Assembly: GCA_937928405.1 (NCBI GenBank)
Contig: CALFWZ010000114.1
Coordinates: forward strand, 1 to 64,000
Source of the DNA: an uncultured Saprospiraceae bacterium
GTDB taxonomy: Bacteria; Bacteroidota; Bacteroidia; Chitinophagales; Saprospiraceae
Length of the DNA stretch: 64,000 nucleotides
Reading direction: 5' to 3'
In this document: positions 61,738 to 64,000 of the stretch, piece after piece
Layout of the letters: each line of letters opens with the position of its first letter
Position numbering within the stretch: position 1 is the stretch's first letter
The notes under the pieces: model-generated
Database searches by the model: none
Told to the model about the DNA's origin: nothing
Seen by the model: only the letters and a program-made list of their open reading frames with translations
Program-made: the position numbers and the translations under genes

Positions 61738-63522
61738 CTATTCTAATCCCTTCAGAAATTTCGCTACTGGAATATTTTTCTTTGCTTCCGCTACCATCAA
61801 TGGCGTTTTACCGCTTACATCTTGGTGATTTACTTTGGCTCCATTCTCTATCAACAATCGGACTATCTCTGGCGTACTATATTGAGCGGCGTAATGTAGT
61901 GCCGTTTTAGATCTTTTGTTTCCAATTTTCACACTTACGCCCAAATCCACTAAATATTTTATGATAGCCGTTTCGTTATTTTTAATAGCGTACATTAATG
62001 CCGTTTTATCTTGGTAAAAAATGTCTGGATCGGCATCTTGTTCCATTAAAAAACGGACTATATCTAGTCGAGAACGACCAATTGCGAAGTGTAATAAAGT
62101 AAATTTTTCACCTTCGTAAGGCGCATCAATATCGTGATCGTACAAATAACCTTTTAGTACCATTAAATTTCCTTCATCAATGGCCTTTAATACCAGTGGA
62201 ATGTCCGCTTCTACTTTTTCTTTTTTTGCTGGTACTGGTTTTTGAATTTTCTCATTGACGGGTACGACACCCGTTGCTGCTTCTACCACGCCTAGATCAG
62301 TTTCTGGAGCGGGCTCGACTTTTTGATCGACTATCGCTGGTTCTTCTTCCTCTTTAACCACCATCATTTCTTCTTGATCTCCTGTCGCATTGACTCTATA
62401 AAAAGTATTAGGGCCTGTTTTTAAAATGGCATTAAATCCTTTAGATTTTACCTGCTTGGCATGTTTTACATCAATGGGGATTAACCGACCTTCATACATG
62501 GGAGCGATCTCATCTACAATCGTATGACCTACCACAATATGTTCTGCTTGGTAAACGTCTAGTACAGCTTGTAAATCTTCATTACTAAAATTTTCTTTAA
62601 AATAACCACGATACCATAATGGACCATCTTTGGCAAATACCATCGGAGTAATTTTATTATTAGATTGTAATTCAATTAATCGGAAAGATTCTCCCATAAA
62701 CTGTTGTGCAATCTTATTGGTCTCTTTTAAAGTCAAACCACTATTTGCAAATGCCGGAGAAATACCGCCGTGTGTAAAGATCGTATTACCGATTTTTTCT
62801 GCTACATTTTTGCTGCGTAACCAACGGCCTAGTTCTGTATTTTTTTCATATAAATCTCGGATGGGCATTTCCATTTTTTCTGCTACTCTTTTATATTTAG
62901 TGACTGCGAATCGCTCATCACCTCGCATATTCATCTCTTCGTGATTTCCAATGATAAAATGCACTTGACCACCTGCTCTTTCTGCTTCTGCTTCCAGCTT
63001 ATAAATCAACCAAAGACAAGCCGTCACATGTTCGCCTCGATCGAAGAAATCTCCAACCAAGACTAGATGTCCATCGCCAAAATTCCAGCGAAAACGGTCA
63101 TCAATGACACCATTACTTTTTAGGGTAGAAGCGAACGCACTAAAATTACCCTCTATATCAGAGATGGCAAATAGTTTATCTGTTTCTGGATATACGGAAG
63201 GAGTAGGCTTATGTTCTTTTCTTAATGGAAATTTAAAACCGATCTGGCCAGCAGGATCTATTTTACAGTATAAACTGATAAAATCATCTGCGGCAAAAAT
63301 CTCTTCTTCCATCTGGCAGAGATTGGCAGAGATCATGAAATTTCGTACACTGATTTTGTCCCCTTGATAAAAAACGTGTGGTCCATCTACCGTGGTACGA
63401 AAATCTGCGGGCTTTGTATCGTTGGCTTGTAAAATACCGCCAATGAATAGAAAAAATAGCATGCTGAAGGCATAAGTCAGCAGTCGCAATGATGATATGT
63501 TAATGATTTTCCTAGTATTCAT
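61738..63522 (-). CDS. Secreted metallophosphoesterase with C-terminal ankyrin repeats
   Basis: 594 residues. The signal peptide (~1-33) is followed by a PPP-type phosphatase domain (~117-385): ISDIEGNFSAF (Asp122), LVGDFFDRGEH (Asp158), GNHEEMN (Asn193, His194), FTHGGISP and VVGHT. A Glu/Lys/Val/Pro-rich linker (~390-435) leads to four or five ankyrin repeats (~440-594). The core resembles Shewanella-like phosphatases. Periplasmic location with ankyrins suggests docking to a protein target. Monocistronic. Confidence 0.9.
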   Translation of the reverse strand: MNTRKIINISSLRLLTYAFSMLFFLFIGGILQANDTKPADFRTTVDGPHVFYQGDKISVRNFMISANLCQMEEEIFAADDFISLYCKIDPAGQIGFKFPLRKEHKPTPSVYPETDKLFAISDIEGNFSAFASTLKSNGVIDDRFRWNFGDGHLVLVGDFFDRGEHVTACLWLIYKLEAEAERAGGQVHFIIGNHEEMNMRGDERFAVTKYKRVAEKMEMPIRDLYEKNTELGRWLRSKNVAEKIGNTIFTHGGISPAFANSGLTLKETNKIAQQFMGESFRLIELQSNNKITPMVFAKDGPLWYRGYFKENFSNEDLQAVLDVYQAEHIVVGHTIVDEIAPMYEGRLIPIDVKHAKQVKSKGFNAILKTGPNTFYRVNATGDQEEMMVVKEEEEPAIVDQKVEPAPETDLGVVEAATGVVPVNEKIQKPVPAKKEKVEADIPLVLKAIDEGNLMVLKGYLYDHDIDAPYEGEKFTLLHFAIGRSRLDIVRFLMEQDADPDIFYQDKTALMYAIKNNETAIIKYLVDLGVSVKIGNKRSKTALHYAAQYSTPEIVRLLIENGAKVNHQDVSGKTPLMVAEAKKNIPVAKFLKGLE

Positions 63523-63683
63523 GTTTGTCGGTTTTGATCTCAGTTACCTAACGTTTGTAGGTTTAAAACGGTTATAAGCGTTCTGAAAATGAAGATCGCT
63601 GGAGATAACGGTTTGATTCTTAGACTATTAATTATGGCTGATGTAACACCAAAACGGTGCCTTTTCAGGCAATTAACGTGAAT

Positions 63684-64000
63684 TTAAGAGATTCTGCTCC
63701 ATAATTTAATTTTTTTACCATGGGTTTCTAGATAGTTTCTTAAAGGCAAATGGTGTGTTTTATCTAATTTAGGGTCGTCTTCTAAGATACGGGTAGCTAC
63801 CTCGCGCGCTACTTGGAGGATTTTTCCGTCCTGAGCAAGATTCGCAATTTTAAAGTCCAAAATACCACTTTGTTGGGTTCCTTCGATATTTCCTGGGCCA
63901 CGAAGCTTTAAATCAGCTTCCGAAATATCAAAACCGTTATTGGTGCGGACCATGGTTTCAATGCGGAATTTAGCTTCTTTACTCAATTTAAAACTAGACA
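63684..64000 (-). CDS. recG: ATP-dependent DNA helicase RecG, C-terminal part
   Basis: The frame is open to the window edge, so only the last ~105 residues are seen. KFRIETMVRTNNGFDISEAD with LKLRGPGN following and QQSGILDFKIANLAQD are the hallmark of the RecG helicase C-terminus. RecG remodels stalled forks and Holliday junctions. Confidence 0.9.
   Translation of the reverse strand, partial: SSFKLSKEAKFRIETMVRTNNGFDISEADLKLRGPGNIEGTQQSGILDFKIANLAQDGKILQVAREVATRILEDDPKLDKTHHLPLRNYLETHGKKIKLWSRIS

Overview
The window is a 64 kb piece of an AT-rich chromosome from a member of the Bacteroidota. The evidence is a type IX secretion (Por) C-terminal sorting domain at 1-1425, lipoproteins and paired LysM/OmpA/SPOR envelope proteins, almost no Shine-Dalgarno sequences, and several Bacteroidota-type promoter boxes (TAnnTTTG). 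Gene content (flotillin-NfeD, prs-rplY, adk-obgE, YHYH-MORN-SCO) would fit a Saprospiria- or Chitinophagia-like lineage, but I cannot fix the genus. There is no rRNA, prophage, transposase or CRISPR array. About 49 protein genes and one tRNA are supported.

Layout. 1-6.5 kb: end of a secreted T9SS protein, an FGE-like protein bracketed by intergenic repeats, a LysM-CAP protein, and three small unknown genes. 6.5-11.2 kb: a subtilase with a SPOR tail, tRNA-CAU, and a lipoprotein set (YHYH, MORN/YwqK-like, SCO). 11.2-17.4 kb: LOG protein, OmpA-like protein, TPR protein, two thioredoxin-fold lipoproteins, a small barrel-like protein and a secreted VOC protein. 17.8-22.4 kb: dnaE and a DUF1801 protein with structured repeats between them. 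22.6-27.7 kb: an unusual three-gene envelope/DNA-binding-like cassette. 28.1-35.2 kb: a DUF4132 pair, a TPR histidine kinase, glgC and pdxH. 35.4-43.5 kb: flotillin-NfeD, prs-rplY, an omega-amidase-like nitrilase, an NlpC/P60 lipoprotein, adk and obgE. 43.5-49.1 kb: a kinase-RapZ fusion and an FdhF/YdeP-type molybdoenzyme with fdhD. 49.5-64 kb: membrane pyrophosphatase, an alpha/beta hydrolase, serA, a YfhO-like membrane protein, two unknowns, fadA-fadJ, OsmC, a phosphatase-ankyrin protein and the end of recG.

The most unusual locus is 22591-27740. An inner-membrane-anchored protein with three OmpA-like modules sits upstream of a membrane-anchored 811-residue protein. That protein has a coiled coil repeating every 25 residues with a Trp-x-x-Lys/Arg-Tyr/Phe mark, a roughly 335-residue Val/Ile/Lys/Glu repeat stalk, a histone-H1-like basic segment and a helix-hairpin-helix tail. 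Downstream lies a soluble 437-residue paralogue that has the same stalk, basic segment and HhH tail, plus a segment resembling the helical half of HU. I infer that the set could link envelope and nucleoid; this is a hypothesis.

The intergenic DNA is also rich. It holds two independent tandem duplications of hairpin/terminator-bearing units (6073/6367 and 32825/33024), one with a compensatory base-pair change. It also holds a 93-bp structured direct repeat (21408/21692), a MITE-like palindromic element after obgE, a 33-bp perfect inverted repeat flanking the kinase-RapZ gene, a duplicated tRNA 5' end, a long hairpin after fadJ, and several genes whose TAnnTTTG box sits 4-6 nt from the start codon, suggesting leaderless mRNAs.
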